Source: Mugil cephalus (taxonomy: Eukaryota; Chordata; Actinopteri; Mugiliformes; Mugilidae). Taken from it: a DNA stretch of 64,000 nt. Position numbers and translations under genes: made by a program. Each line of letters opens with the position of its first letter. Position 1 is the stretch's first letter. Shown in pieces: positions 23,126 to 53,330 of this stretch. Where the stretch lies: the NCBI RefSeq assembly GCF_022458985.1, contig NC_061771.1, positions 28,512,001 through 28,576,000 on the forward strand, read 5' to 3'. The notes under the pieces were generated by a model, which worked only from the letters and a program-made list of their open reading frames with translations, had not been told where the DNA came from and ran no database searches.

Positions 23126-26100
23126 GCCGACTGTGCGACGAGCTCACGCACAAACAAACAAACTCTCAGAGACTGTGTTACAGGAAGGAGCGGCAGAGGA
23201 GACGAGACCAAGGGTGTGTGTTTGTGTGACTTATCCCATAATGGGAATACTCCAAAAATATGCCCCTATATTTCCTGTCGCTCTTCTAGGACACCGTGTA
23301 GCGTGGTGTACAAAGAAATCCTTCCCTGGTGGACTTCAAACTTATCCAGCAAGTTCATTAATAATAGTTTATTTTTGTTTTTATTTGATCTGCGCGAAGG
23401 CCAGAACTGGCTACAACTGAATTTGTAAGATAACGAGACGCGAGGCTTCACCGACACAAGATGCTAAACTCTTAACGCTTGCTTATTTATTGACTTCTCG
23501 GGAAGAAGATTATACACAGAATTATGCACAGACGCCAACGCCCAAGCCTCCTGGACCTCAGTCACGGTTTCCATTTATTTTATTTTGGTTTGTTTTGCCC
23601 CCCAAAACTTTTTGTTTTTTTTATTTGATTTTTTTTTTTTTTTTTTTTTTGGAGTTCACAGAAAGTACAAGAAAAATGTCAACACGACTATGTTTTGTAA
23701 ATTCAACGGCAATTTGTGTTCACTAGGAATTTTCATTGAAGATTTTTGTGTTTCAGCAGGAATCTTCTGCTGATTACTCATCGTTTGTCAGATGATTGCA
23801 AAAAAAAAAAAAAAAACAATACTTTGGAGAACTTTTAGAAGTTTACATGGGCTTTTTTAAAAGTGTGTAAATGCGTACTATTCTAAATAATATTAATAAT
23901 GATAATAAACTATTTATAACATTTTTCCATAAAATTTGTTAGTGATTTGCAACGTATGTTTATAAGGTTATCTTGACACACAAATAAGGACTCGGTCTAA
24001 ATTAAGAGATGAATTAACAAGGGGTGTTGTGTGAAAGTCTGAATGCAACTTTATGAAGATGTGGCCAAATATTATACTTTTTCTAACAATATTCCAACAT
24101 TTGTTGACTTTATTTCAAAAGAATCAGAAGAAAAATGAAGGATCGAGAACTGATCCCTGTGGAACGCCAGAGTTAAAATGAGTAAAATTTAAGCTGCTCA
24201 ACCAAATGTTGCAAAAGATCAAGCATTTTTTATGCATGAAGAGGAGGCAGGATGCCACAAGGAAGAGGTAGTTGTCATTATTAACATCTCAGATGACTGA
24301 ACAACTAATTACAGATCAACTAATGTTCAATAAAAATGTGAAGAAAACAGATAAGTAACTGCCTTGTCAAAAATTAGATTATATATGGATGTTTTTTTGC
24401 CTGAAGAGTTTAAACTGATTCACGTTGTTGTGTTTGTCAAGGAAGTTGTGCAAAAGAAAAGCAGAAACATTTCTGGAAAACGTAGCTTTTGAGTAAAATA
24501 CGGCTAATGTGATAGCCACCCCCCAAAAAAACGTTTCTCAAAAGGTTTTGGCAATAATGTCAAAAAGGATCTGTAGGAGTAAGAGTTGATTCAGTAATTT
24601 AGGGTGGATGATCCTGGTGATTAATCTGTGTAGTTGGTAATTCATCGTGGATCCCACGACAGGTACGCTAACGTCTGCGGCTCGCTGTCAGATTTGAATG
24701 CTATTTGGTACTGAAACGTGTCCATAGCACAGAATATCACAGCTGTGATTGATGTTCTTTGATCAGGACCAGTGTGTAGGACTTGTTAGCAGCATATACT
24801 ATTCATAATTATATTTTGTAATGTAATTATGAATTGCAATTTCATTCGTTTAGATAATATCTACATATGGAGTGCTCCATGTTGTGCCACCATGCCAGAC
24901 CAAAACACTCGAGAAGGACTTTCATGTTTGACCACCGCAAACTTCCTTCTAGATGCTAGAAATGGGTGGTTAAGGTGTGTTGATGTTTACCACCTCACCA
25001 CTAGGTGTCACTAAATCCTACACACTGATCCTTTAAGCTGAGTTTCAGAACATATTCTTGTTGAACTTTCTTGGCTGCTTCTCGCTACTCATCATTTAAC
25101 TGAAAAACTTCTGATTCTTTCATCAACATTTTTTTTTTTTTTTTTACCTGCATAGTTTAAATCATCATTATTTAAAAATACTAAAGAAAACTTGGTACCT
25201 GCACCAAACGACACCCACCAGTCCTGCTCATTTCTTGTGCACTCATAGATCAGAGCAACAGGTTTCCAGGGTAACACTTGTATTCTGCTCAACTCGCCGA
25301 CAAGTTCTGATTTGGTGATACGTTGCCTATGCATTGTTGTAAATATGATCGAATTATTATTTTTTTTTAAACATTTTGGCCTGACTTTGACAATCACGTC
25401 ACAAGATGCAAAAAAAAAAAAAAACAACAAAAAAAGAAAAAGTAAAAGCTTTCTCAGGCCTCCTATGAGTTAACATGAGTTGTTCCAGCTATGTGATAGC
25501 TTTAATTCTTCTTTTAACACTTTTCTGTTCATATACAGATGACCAGCATTAGGCCTACTGTACAGTATTCATGTGTTACTCTTCATAACATTTGTTTTAC
25601 AGGAAAACAAACAAACAAACAAAAAAAAACAACAAAAAATGCTGTTGCTCATATCAGTTTTGATATAAAGAAGATGTACTGACCTTTTTACTAACACATC
25701 ATAAGTGAGGTTGAAACCTGACGTTGTACTTTTTATTTAAAGAAATACACAATGACAAACAAGACGTTTGGTCCGATCAGCTTGGTGCCAGCGGACACTG
25801 GTGTGCAGCATCACAACAACATCTCTGTACACACACACACAAACACACACACACGAAAAGAAAAAAAAAAAAAAAAACAACAACCAAAAAGTTTATTTTT
25901 AAAGCACTTTGAAAGAGATTTCCTTTAAGTGCTACGCAGGAGGTGACAAAGCTTGGGAGACCAGTATTTGGTGTTTTTGTTTTTGTTTTTTTGAGAAGGA
26001 TGGATGGAGTCTGCTCTTGTTTCTGTTTGTATTTCATGTTTGAAAATGTAAATAACAGTGTGTGTCTGTTGAGACACAGTAAATGTAGGATATTAAACAA

Positions 26101-26671
26101 ATTAAGGTTAAGCTCCGTAGTGATGCGGCTGGCGTAGCCAGCCTCGAAGGACATAGACTTTGTACAGTGTGTTAAGGAACAAAATATAATGTGACATTGT
26201 ATAACTTCATTCCTGCTTTGTATAAGACTTGTAGATCTTTTTTCTATTGAATTAAGAATGCCTTAGACAGCTGCACCCAGTATTTAAAGATGTGTTTTTC
26301 TGTCTTATTCCAGGTAACAACATTACATGTACATGTAAAGTTTCTTTTGTGTTTTTAACTTATGTTACATGCTAATATCATGTGCACTGATTTAAAATTC
26401 CGGGTTCCAAAATTTGTAAATTTAATGTTGATTGTAATTAAATATAGCGCTTTTTCTTTCTTTTTTTCTTTTTTTTTCTTTTTTTTCAAAATTAAGACAT
26501 TTCTGTTACTTGGTTTCTGTGAATTAAATTCTTCTCCCTCTCCAAGGCCACATGTCCCATATGATGTTCTACAGCCGATAGTTGTGTATATTTGGAGAAC
26601 CCAGAGAACCAGCAATTCATTTTATGAGTTGTTTAAAGGTGCTAAAACATAAAGTCCCTCCCCCCAATAAA
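23126..26671 (+). other. sp2 3' untranslated region (probable) to polyA signal
   Basis: No coding exon follows the sp2 stop. Several AT-rich and homopolymer tracts are present, plus one short inverted-repeat element (24770-25027). The clearest polyA signal, AATAAA, is at 26666-26671; earlier AATAAT and ATAAAC signals near 23900 could give a shorter UTR. The full 3.5-kb extent is inference. Confidence 0.45.
24770..25027. mobile_element. MITE with CAGTGTGTAGGA ends in sp2 3' region
   Basis: The 258-bp element begins CAGTGTGTAGGACTT and ends AAATCCTACACACTG, giving inverted ends of about 14 bp. The CACTAGGTGTCACTAAATCC block just inside the right end is one I recognise from a common fish MITE. 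Non-coding. Confidence 0.75.
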
Positions 26672-28480
26672 GAGCTCAAACTATTGTGACGGCTTATTTA
26701 TTTTTACTTGTAGTTTAAGCCCCGATGATTAATGGAAAACGCACATAGTAATGTAGTAATCGCACAATCAGACTCGATGAAGGATGGACGGTGATCACTA
26801 GATATGTTTCATAAAGGAGAAGAAATAAAAATAAGGCGTAGTGTATTGGAAGAAAGTATACTGCAAACACATAATAATAATTTTATTTATAGGCGCATTT
26901 CAAAACTCCCAAGGACACCATAGAAAGTAACACAGTTTAAAATGCATAACGGACATCAAAAGCATTAAAAACTACAAGTATAAGATAAAGGAATAAATAA
27001 GATAAAAAGGGGATAGAAGATTGTGTTAAAAAGTATAAGAAATCCAGAGAGAATCACACCCAGTCAGGGTGGGAAAGCTGTAGGAGCAGGTGGGTTTTGA
27101 GATGGGAATTAAAAATAGTCAATGTGCCAGTTCAGTCAGGCTTTGAATGAATGAACACACACCATGCAGAAAAATAAAAAATAAATCATATTTAATTATT
27201 TTCCCGCTCAATCCCAGGATAAATTATGGCATTAAACACTTTAAATGAATAAAATATGTAAAAATCTGTATTCAACCGCGTGACAACATTAAAATAAACA
27301 GGTAATAGATTTGTGATTGATAATCCAAACATTTCTGCTTTTCAAATGACTTTTTTTTTTATCAAAAAACAAAAAGCAATTGCATCTTGTATTATTTCCG
27401 TTATTACTCTTAATCCATTCAAATACTGTTTACCTATTTTTTTTTAACTTTATTTGCATTTAACACTTATTTTGAAAAGCTCCCTGTACACGTCATCAAC
27501 AATCGACAGACGTAGTTCGCAGCTTCTAGTGTCTTGATGGGAACCGGTAATATTTGAAGGCTGCCTTTATTAATTGTGTCGTATTAGCGGTGATGTTGCG
27601 TTACGTTTACAAAGGTTTTATTACACAAAGTTTTACATTAGCAGCGACGCATAAACAAGGCTAATACGTTGATAATGCTGGAGCTAAGCTAGTTTGGCTA
27701 GCCTCAGCCTCATTTGTTTACATTAGTGTCACCAGCTGAAACCTGTCATTCTGCCTCTGCTCCGGGTCTGATAACAAAGGTCAGTGCTGAAACAGATTTA
27801 TGTCGGAATATTATCACCAAGAAAGTTCATAATTAACCTGTAATACGGTGCGTTTGTTGTAGAAAGTTGTAAACCTCCTTTCTTCTTCCTCCTCTTCTTC
27901 TTCTTCTTCTTTACACTTAAAATATTCTACCATGAAAAACACGTCGTTCAGGAAACGTCTGTTTAAATCGGAGACACAGTAAAGAATGACATAAAATATC
28001 CAAACCGCACATTTCCTTGTTAGACAGGTGCAAACTGTTCACTAAAGACAGTTTTTGTGTCTTTTCTTTAAGGCAATAAATAAATAAATAAATAACTTGC
28101 AGTGGACTTGATTTTTAAGTTGAACAAGATGTGCATGATGTTTTCAATGCATCGCCGTTTAAATTTGGTGCAGCCATAGTGTATCAGAACATGAGTGGGT
28201 AGATACTCCAACAGCAGGCTGTTATATGGCGTGTAATGAAAACCCGCCACTGTGCTACATGCAGGTATACATTGATCAGGCATAACATTATGACCACCCT
28301 CCTAATACTGTGTAGGTCTCCCTTGTGCTTCTAAAACAGTGGTTTAAATGTCATTTAGTTGTTATTTACATAATGTTATGGCTGATCGGTATATGGTGAA
28401 TGGACACTGGGGTATCTGTCTGTTTTCTTAATGCAGGTTCGTAATATAACATCCGTCTGATTTTGTCTTTTGTTCTCCAG
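26672..28480. other. Intergenic region and abcc10 5' flank
   Basis: There is no recognisable coding exon. A reverse-oriented LINE-like tail lies at about 26880-27000 (TTTTATTTATAGGCGCATTT). A (TTCTTC)n run is near 27890, a (TAAA)n run near 28078, and a mini Tc1-like element at 28266-28393. The abcc10 promoter and any non-coding first exon probably lie here, since the start-codon exon follows a good acceptor at 28480, but I cannot place them. Confidence 0.4.
28266..28393. mobile_element. Tc1/mariner-like mini element, copy 2 (abcc10 5' flank)
   Basis: The 128-bp element starts TATACATTGATCAGGCATAA and ends ATAATGTTATGGCTGATCGG TATA. Little more than the two inverted ends remains. It lies about 90 bp upstream of the acceptor of the abcc10 start-codon exon. 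Confidence 0.75.
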
Positions 28481-28492
28481 ACGTCCTCTAGA

Positions 28493-28510
28493 ATGACGGC
28501 GGTGAAATAG
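28493..28510 (+). promoter_or_regulatory. Five-codon upstream ORF before abcc10
   Basis: ATG ACG GCG GTG AAA TAG ends 8 bases before the abcc10 ATG at 28519. It lies in the same exon (acceptor TTCTCCAG at 28480), so it would be in the mature leader. Confidence 0.6.
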
Positions 28511-28518
28511 GAGGAGGG

Positions 28519-47331
<18,813 letters not shown>

Positions 47332-48057
47332 GGTGGACGAAAGACGCCGGGATCTGACGTTTTCCACTTTATCTCCGCGTTATTTTTGTCTTTTAGTGCC
47401 TCACATTCTTTACAGACTGATCACATGGTTGAAGCAGAGAAGCTGTGAGTTCCAGTTGAAGGAAGCAGCTGCTTGGACTCAGAGATGATGCGTCTGTGGC
47501 TGATCTGAGTTAAAACGACACTTTAATTAGTTTTTTCCTGTTCAATCGGATTTTGGGGCATATTTGTAGCTTCATAGTGTTTATCCAGGTTTTTTTTTTT
47601 TTGGAAAGGATCGACTTAATCTCAGCCACGTCATCATAGAGTCAAAATGTCTTATTCCTTCGTTGCATCACCTCATAGTGAAGCTTTTGCTTTGCTTCTT
47701 AATGCTTCATGCAGCTTCTGCAAACAACCCTATGATCTTTTTAATCTCATTGTATTTATTTGTGGTATTTTTTTTTTTTAAAAACAGTGCGGGTTTGTGG
47801 GTTTAAGAGCTTCACTGTGATTTTCCCTGCATGCACTGGGGGGGGGGGGGTGACCCAGTTGCGGCTCTTATTCACCACATCTCATTTCCGTCCATGTGCT
47901 CAGTTCCTCGTCTCTGGTTCCAAAGCACAAAGAACTATGAATTAAACTAATGTACACGAAGAACATGATGTGAAATCCATGAAATATCCTGAGAGCTGAA
48001 TTAAATGGAGTTATTCTTTTTGCATTTTACTGAGGGAAGTGACTTTTGTTACCTGCG

Positions 48058-48125
48058 CCTATCAGCCATAACATTACGACCACCCCGTGTGATATTGTGC
48101 AGGTTCCCGGTGGACTCCTCTGCAG
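48058..48125. mobile_element. Tc1/mariner-like end fragment, copy 4
   Basis: CTATCAGCCATAACATTACGACCACC followed by ATATTGTGCAGGT matches the left end of the family; no right end is visible nearby. Confidence 0.55.
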
Positions 48126-48246
48126 TTCTGGAGGCTCTGGAGAATGGAAACATACTTTATTCATCAACTGGGGAGAAATTCGAGTGTCCACAAGCTTGTA
48201 CACAAACATACATCAACATGATATAACATGACAGCAAATTCAACAT

Positions 48247-48480
48247 TAGCTTAGTTTAGTTTAGTTTAGTTTAGTTTAGTTTAGTTTAGTTTAAGATAGT
48301 ACTTTATTGATCCCCATTGGGGAAATTCAAATGTTACAGCACAACAGTGACCAGAATGAAATGAAAGAATTAAAGAAATGAAATAGGACAACAACATTAA
48401 ACTTTAAACAGTTTAGTTAAGTTTAACTTAGCATAGCTTAGTTTAGTTTAGTTAAAAAATAAAAAAATAAAGTAAATATT
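48247..48480 (-). mobile_element. Reversed LINE 3' tail with (TTTAG)n microsatellite
   Basis: About nine TTTAG units lead into AGTACTTTATTGATCCCCAT and TGGGGAAATTCAAATG. This is the reverse complement of the familiar fish LINE tail (AATTTCCCC...GGGGATCAATAAAGT) with its terminal repeat. Confidence 0.65.
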
Positions 48481-50376
48481 CCATCCTCTACATGTCTGAA
48501 AAGGAGTGGGAGGAAGTATAGACTTATTTTATCCCACGCCTCCTTAACAGATCAATAATATATGTATTCTTCACTTCCTATAATAATAATAATAACTTTA
48601 AAAAAAAAATTAAATTACATAACATAACACATTTTTTTTTTTTTTTCTGGTATCTGTGCACAAATGACCTCTGGCACCTCTTGCTCTCGCTTCCTGAGGC
48701 TCAGGTAATATCTATCTATATCTATATATGAGGGTTTAACTCAGACGTGGGCATTTCCCTGTCTGACCCGCAGTATGTCAGATATAAACACAAAGTAATT
48801 ATGCTGTGCATGCAATACAACTTGTGTTGCTTTTATTTTAAAAAGCCGTGACGGGATGATTGAAACAGCCTCTTGCCACCTATAAAACATTAATTGAGAT
48901 TTATTGAGATGCAGAAAATGATTCATGTGGCTACACGGCCCCTCCTTGGTTGAACCGAAGCTTTCCAACATTCCAGTGAGTTATAACCAAACCTACAGAT
49001 CGACTGTTTTATTTTCCTCTTCAACCTACACCGAAACTCATAAATTTAAATAAAAAATGTTCAGAATATTCTAATACTATATACACAAAATATATAATTT
49101 ACTGCTTTTTACAATAGGACAAAATTAATATGGAGCAGAACTGTATCGTTGGTCCGGTCCCCATCACAGCTCTTTTCATGTGGCCCCTGTAGAAATGAAT
49201 TGGCCCTGGTTTAGATGCTTATAGTTAGAACTTCTACAAATCATCACATGGCGTCTTCCTGTTCTTTTTTTTTTTTTTTTTTTAAGTGACAGACACTTCT
49301 CTATCTATATCTATGTGATGGAAAACATAAAACATGACTCCACCTTCTTCTGTTGATCTACAGCTGCACAAACACATGCACATAAAAACCACGATCTCTG
49401 AACTCTTCACCGCTTTCCGTTTTTAAAACAAAGTGCGTTTCATTTGTGTTTTTAGTGCGTCTCTGCACCGATGCAACAAATGACGGTTTATTTCACTCAG
49501 AACCGAAATCACTTTTCATGCTTTGCAGCCACTTTCCGTTGCGAAGACGCTGTATTTTGATAGAGTTTAATGAGCTGGATGTAGTTAAATATAAAAGAAA
49601 TGGTAAGAAATTCAGAATGAATTCAGTTGCGACGTGTTGTTTTACACTCTGTACGGACATTTTCCTTTACTGTTGTTAGAATGTCTACAGGTTTTTCCTG
49701 AAGAAGCACAAACACTATATATATATACTGTATATATCCAAACTTTCCTTCTCTGTTGATTCTTATCTAATCAGTCTGCTATGATGAAGACTGACTCTTA
49801 AAGAGTTCATGTGCTTTGTATTTGTTTGCATTCAGATGTGAAATATTTCGTAACAAGTGGATGATTAAACCATGATTAAATTTAGACCGAAACATGGAAA
49901 GAGAGGAGAAGCCCTGAGCTGCTCCCATGTGAATGTATAATGAAATATGCTTCCTGGTAATTCAGCCAGAACCTGTTGTGTAAAGGCCGGTGGCTCCTCG
50001 GATGATTCTCCCCGTCACGTTTCACCACGTTTCCCTCAGAGCATTGTTGCTCTTCTGTAACGTCAAAGGCCACCTGCAGCTGCACCTGTACCTTTCCAGG
50101 TATGCCGGTTATGTAACGATTATGTGAAAGCGCCCGCACTCTCTTCTCTTCTTTTTTTTTTTTTTTTTATTCCACATTCCCACAGACCGGCGCCTTTTGT
50201 GGCCGTGGGTGATCGGGAGTGACTCACGCGGTGAACGCCTGCCACTCCCTTGGCTCGGATCAGCGTTTTTTCCCCCCTCATGTTGACACACTTCTCATGT
50301 TGTTAGGGTGAAGGTTTTTATTTATTTATTTATTTAGTTTGTTTGTTCCTGGAGGCAGAGAGCTGACTGTACCCCG

Positions 50377-50535
50377 ATCAGCCACAACATTATGACCACT
50401 GTCCTAATATTGTCTTGGTGTCTCCCTTGGTGCCTCCACAACAGTTGGGAGTCCTGAGTGAATGGACATGGGGGATTGTTAGTGGGGGGGCCCGTGTGGA
50501 TCATCCTGCAGATACTTGATCAGTTTAAGTGAATT

Positions 50536-50604
<69 letters not shown>

Positions 50605-50866
50605 TTATTGTTCCTAAATGTTTTTTTGTGTGTGTGTCTGCGTCAGGCTGTATCCCGCTGGGTGCCATTTCTATGGGGTGGGGGGTTTTGCCTGGTCTGG
50701 TCTGGTCTGGTCTGGTCTACTGACCAAGAGTGATTGTTTGTATTTGCTTTTAAATAGTTTTAATGTAAACAGGTCCTACAGTTTCCCGGCAGGACGCCGA
50801 ATCGTCACAAGGCGGTTTAAACGTTACTAACTTCTCCTGTCGGTGGTCATAATGTTATGGCGGATA
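50377..50866. mobile_element. Tc1/mariner-like element, copy 5, with (TTA)n insertion
   Basis: The left end is CCGATCAGCCACAACATTAT and the right end is GTCATAATGTTATGGCGGAT. The interior shares GTCAGGCTGTATCCCGCTG and (CTGGT)n with copy 1, plus a long (TTA)n run. A further family right end at 50945-50973 suggests nesting or a partial duplication. Confidence 0.65.
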
Positions 50867-51179
50867 CGCCGGCGTACATGTGTCATGTGTGTCCGTGTTG
50901 TCATTTTAAAGCCCGGGCTTGCGCTGTGTGTGTGTGTCCCTTCTCCTGTCAGTGGTCATAATGTTGTGGCTGATGGGTGTGTGTGTGTGTGCGCGCATAC
51001 CTTGTAAATCCGGATGCCAGAGAGGAGGATGTGCGGATGTGTGTGTGTGTGTGTGTGGGGAGTGGGGGGAGCCTGTTGTGTTGTGTTTGTGTTTGTATGC
51101 ATATGGGCCACAGGCATGTGGTCGTCAAGGTGTGTGTGACGCCATGTGTCAGTTAAAGGAGGCGGGGCCTTGAAGGTGG

Positions 51180-53289
51180 AACCTGTTCGCCTGCTTCATA
51201 TCCAGTTCTCCTCCAGTGGCCGGCGCTCCTCTCCCTTATTCGCAGCCTGCAGAGCGAACAGCATGGACCGATAAGCCCGGCCGTGACAACCCTGACGACT
51301 CCGCTTCACCCGCACAGACTGCATGGACCCTGAGGTCAGTCCTTCATTTATTTCTTTTTTTATTTATTTATTAGTTAGAAGTTATTAGTTGACTCTTCAT
51401 CCTGTGTGAGCTGCAGTTCAGTTTCAGTTGCCACCATCATGCAAGAAGTTTCTGTCAAGCCAGTATCCACACACACCCTGAGACGTGCAGATGTTCTCCA
51501 GAGGTTTCAGTGTCGTGTTTAATTAAATACATTTCTGTTTCTACAGTGTATTCACATCTCTCTGTTAGCAGCAGACTGGTTTTTATTGTGTGTCCTTTTA
51601 AATTTGTCTGTCTCTGTGCTGAGTCTGTATTATCTGTTCTGTAGCAGGGGGGTGGAGGGGAGGTTGGGTTTCTCTTTTTATAACTATGTGCATGTGCACT
51701 TTGACTTAAACCTGTAAAGTGTTTAATGTGTAACTCGGTGGTAAATCAGCAGCTTCCTTCAGTCAAATGTGTGCACCTGTGGGATTCGTGAAGATGTCTA
51801 ATTTTTTATTTTTTTATTTTTGCAAAATCTTTTTGAAGCTCACTATCAGAAACTTCCCATCAATACAGATTTCTATACTTAACATAATAGTGATGCAGTG
51901 TTGACGGTGTAAAGCCACAGCTTTTTAAATCACGCCTGCTTAAGGTTTAATTTAAATATGAAATTGCTCACACAACATTCTTCATGTGATGTGGGTGACG
52001 CTCAGCCTCGTTCATCCAGCTCCTATACGCACCTTATTTCAGCATCAGCCAGGATTTCTCTTAGAAAGAAGCAGGTGTGGTCGCAGAGACTTTGTGTCCT
52101 CACGGAAAGGAACAGTCATAACAAAAAAAACAAAAAAAAACAGCACGAGATGTGCCAGCGGCGCTCTCCTGTTAAACCTGTTCCCGGTTTTCCTCAAGGC
52201 CATAACTCAAATACCTGAGATATCCACCTGCAGAGCCTCTACCTGTGTGTACAGTACAGTAGTGCGCCAACTACACCCACCTTCCACCTTATGGTTATAT
52301 ATGAGGCTTAATGCAGCATTTTATTTTATCTAAAAAAATATATATATATATATATATTATTTATATCTTGATAAATGTGGAGATGAGATGGAAGCATCGC
52401 TTCTATCACTTGTTAGTGACAAAGAACTTTTTGTTCTTGAAATATTTTTTCGTATTTTCTCATTACTCGTGACGTTGCTCTCTAAATGCATTGTTTGTTT
52501 ATTTCAATAATTAAAGTGATTTCTGCCTGTTATCTTTTTCAGCCTTGTCTGTCTAGACTTTTATCTCTGACGCAGTTTCTCCCTCTGTGCTGTTTCTGTT
52601 TGTTATTTTTGACCGGAGCGTACGTGCTATACATTATATAATGTATCATGTATATACACCGATCAGGCATAACATTATGACCGTAATACTGTGCAGGTCT
52701 CCAAAACAGTTTTGACTCATCCGAGAATGGACATGGGTCTTCTGAGGGGGTCATGTGGCAGGTCTAAAGATGGCCATTGTTATTCTTCTGTCAGTGGTCA
52801 TAATGTTGTGGCTGATCGGTATATGTTGCTTTCTTCATTTATTATAATCACTATTTTCTTTTGTCCTGCAGGTTTAGCGAAGAGGGACAGAATACTAGAA
52901 TCATGGTATGAAACATCAACATATTGTTTAGGTCTTTGTCAAATACTTAAAACAAACAAAGATGCTTAAATTTTACTTTTAATTTGACCTACTTTCTGAA
53001 ATGTTTATCTGTTTCTTTTTTGTTGTTGTTGTTTGTTTGCAGCCGTCACACCGCAGAGGAAGGAGTCTCTCTGAGGCCCTGACCCTGGAACAGTCAGATG
53101 AGGGGGGGGTGGTCATTTCCAGCATCAACAATGTCTCATCCACCCAGGGACTGAGAGAAGGTAAAAACCTCGACGGGTCATTAAATCTTTTTTGCCTTTT
53201 TTCTAAATTAGTTTTGACTTCCTGGAAATATGTAACATAGACATAGACAATACTGTCCTAGTGTTTAGAGAATAATAATAATAATAATG

Positions 53290-53330
<41 letters not shown>

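Larger units (their letters stand above)
47332..51180 (+). other. abcc10 3' flank and intergenic region
   Basis: No coding exon is recognised. A weak ATTAAA signal at 47941-47946 could end abcc10. The stretch has a G12 run (47839-47851), Tc1-like ends near 48058 and 50377-50866, a (TTTAG)n run at about 48250-48290 beside a reversed LINE tail, a (TTA)n run at about 50540-50605, and (GT)n runs near 50980-51060. Confidence 0.45.
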
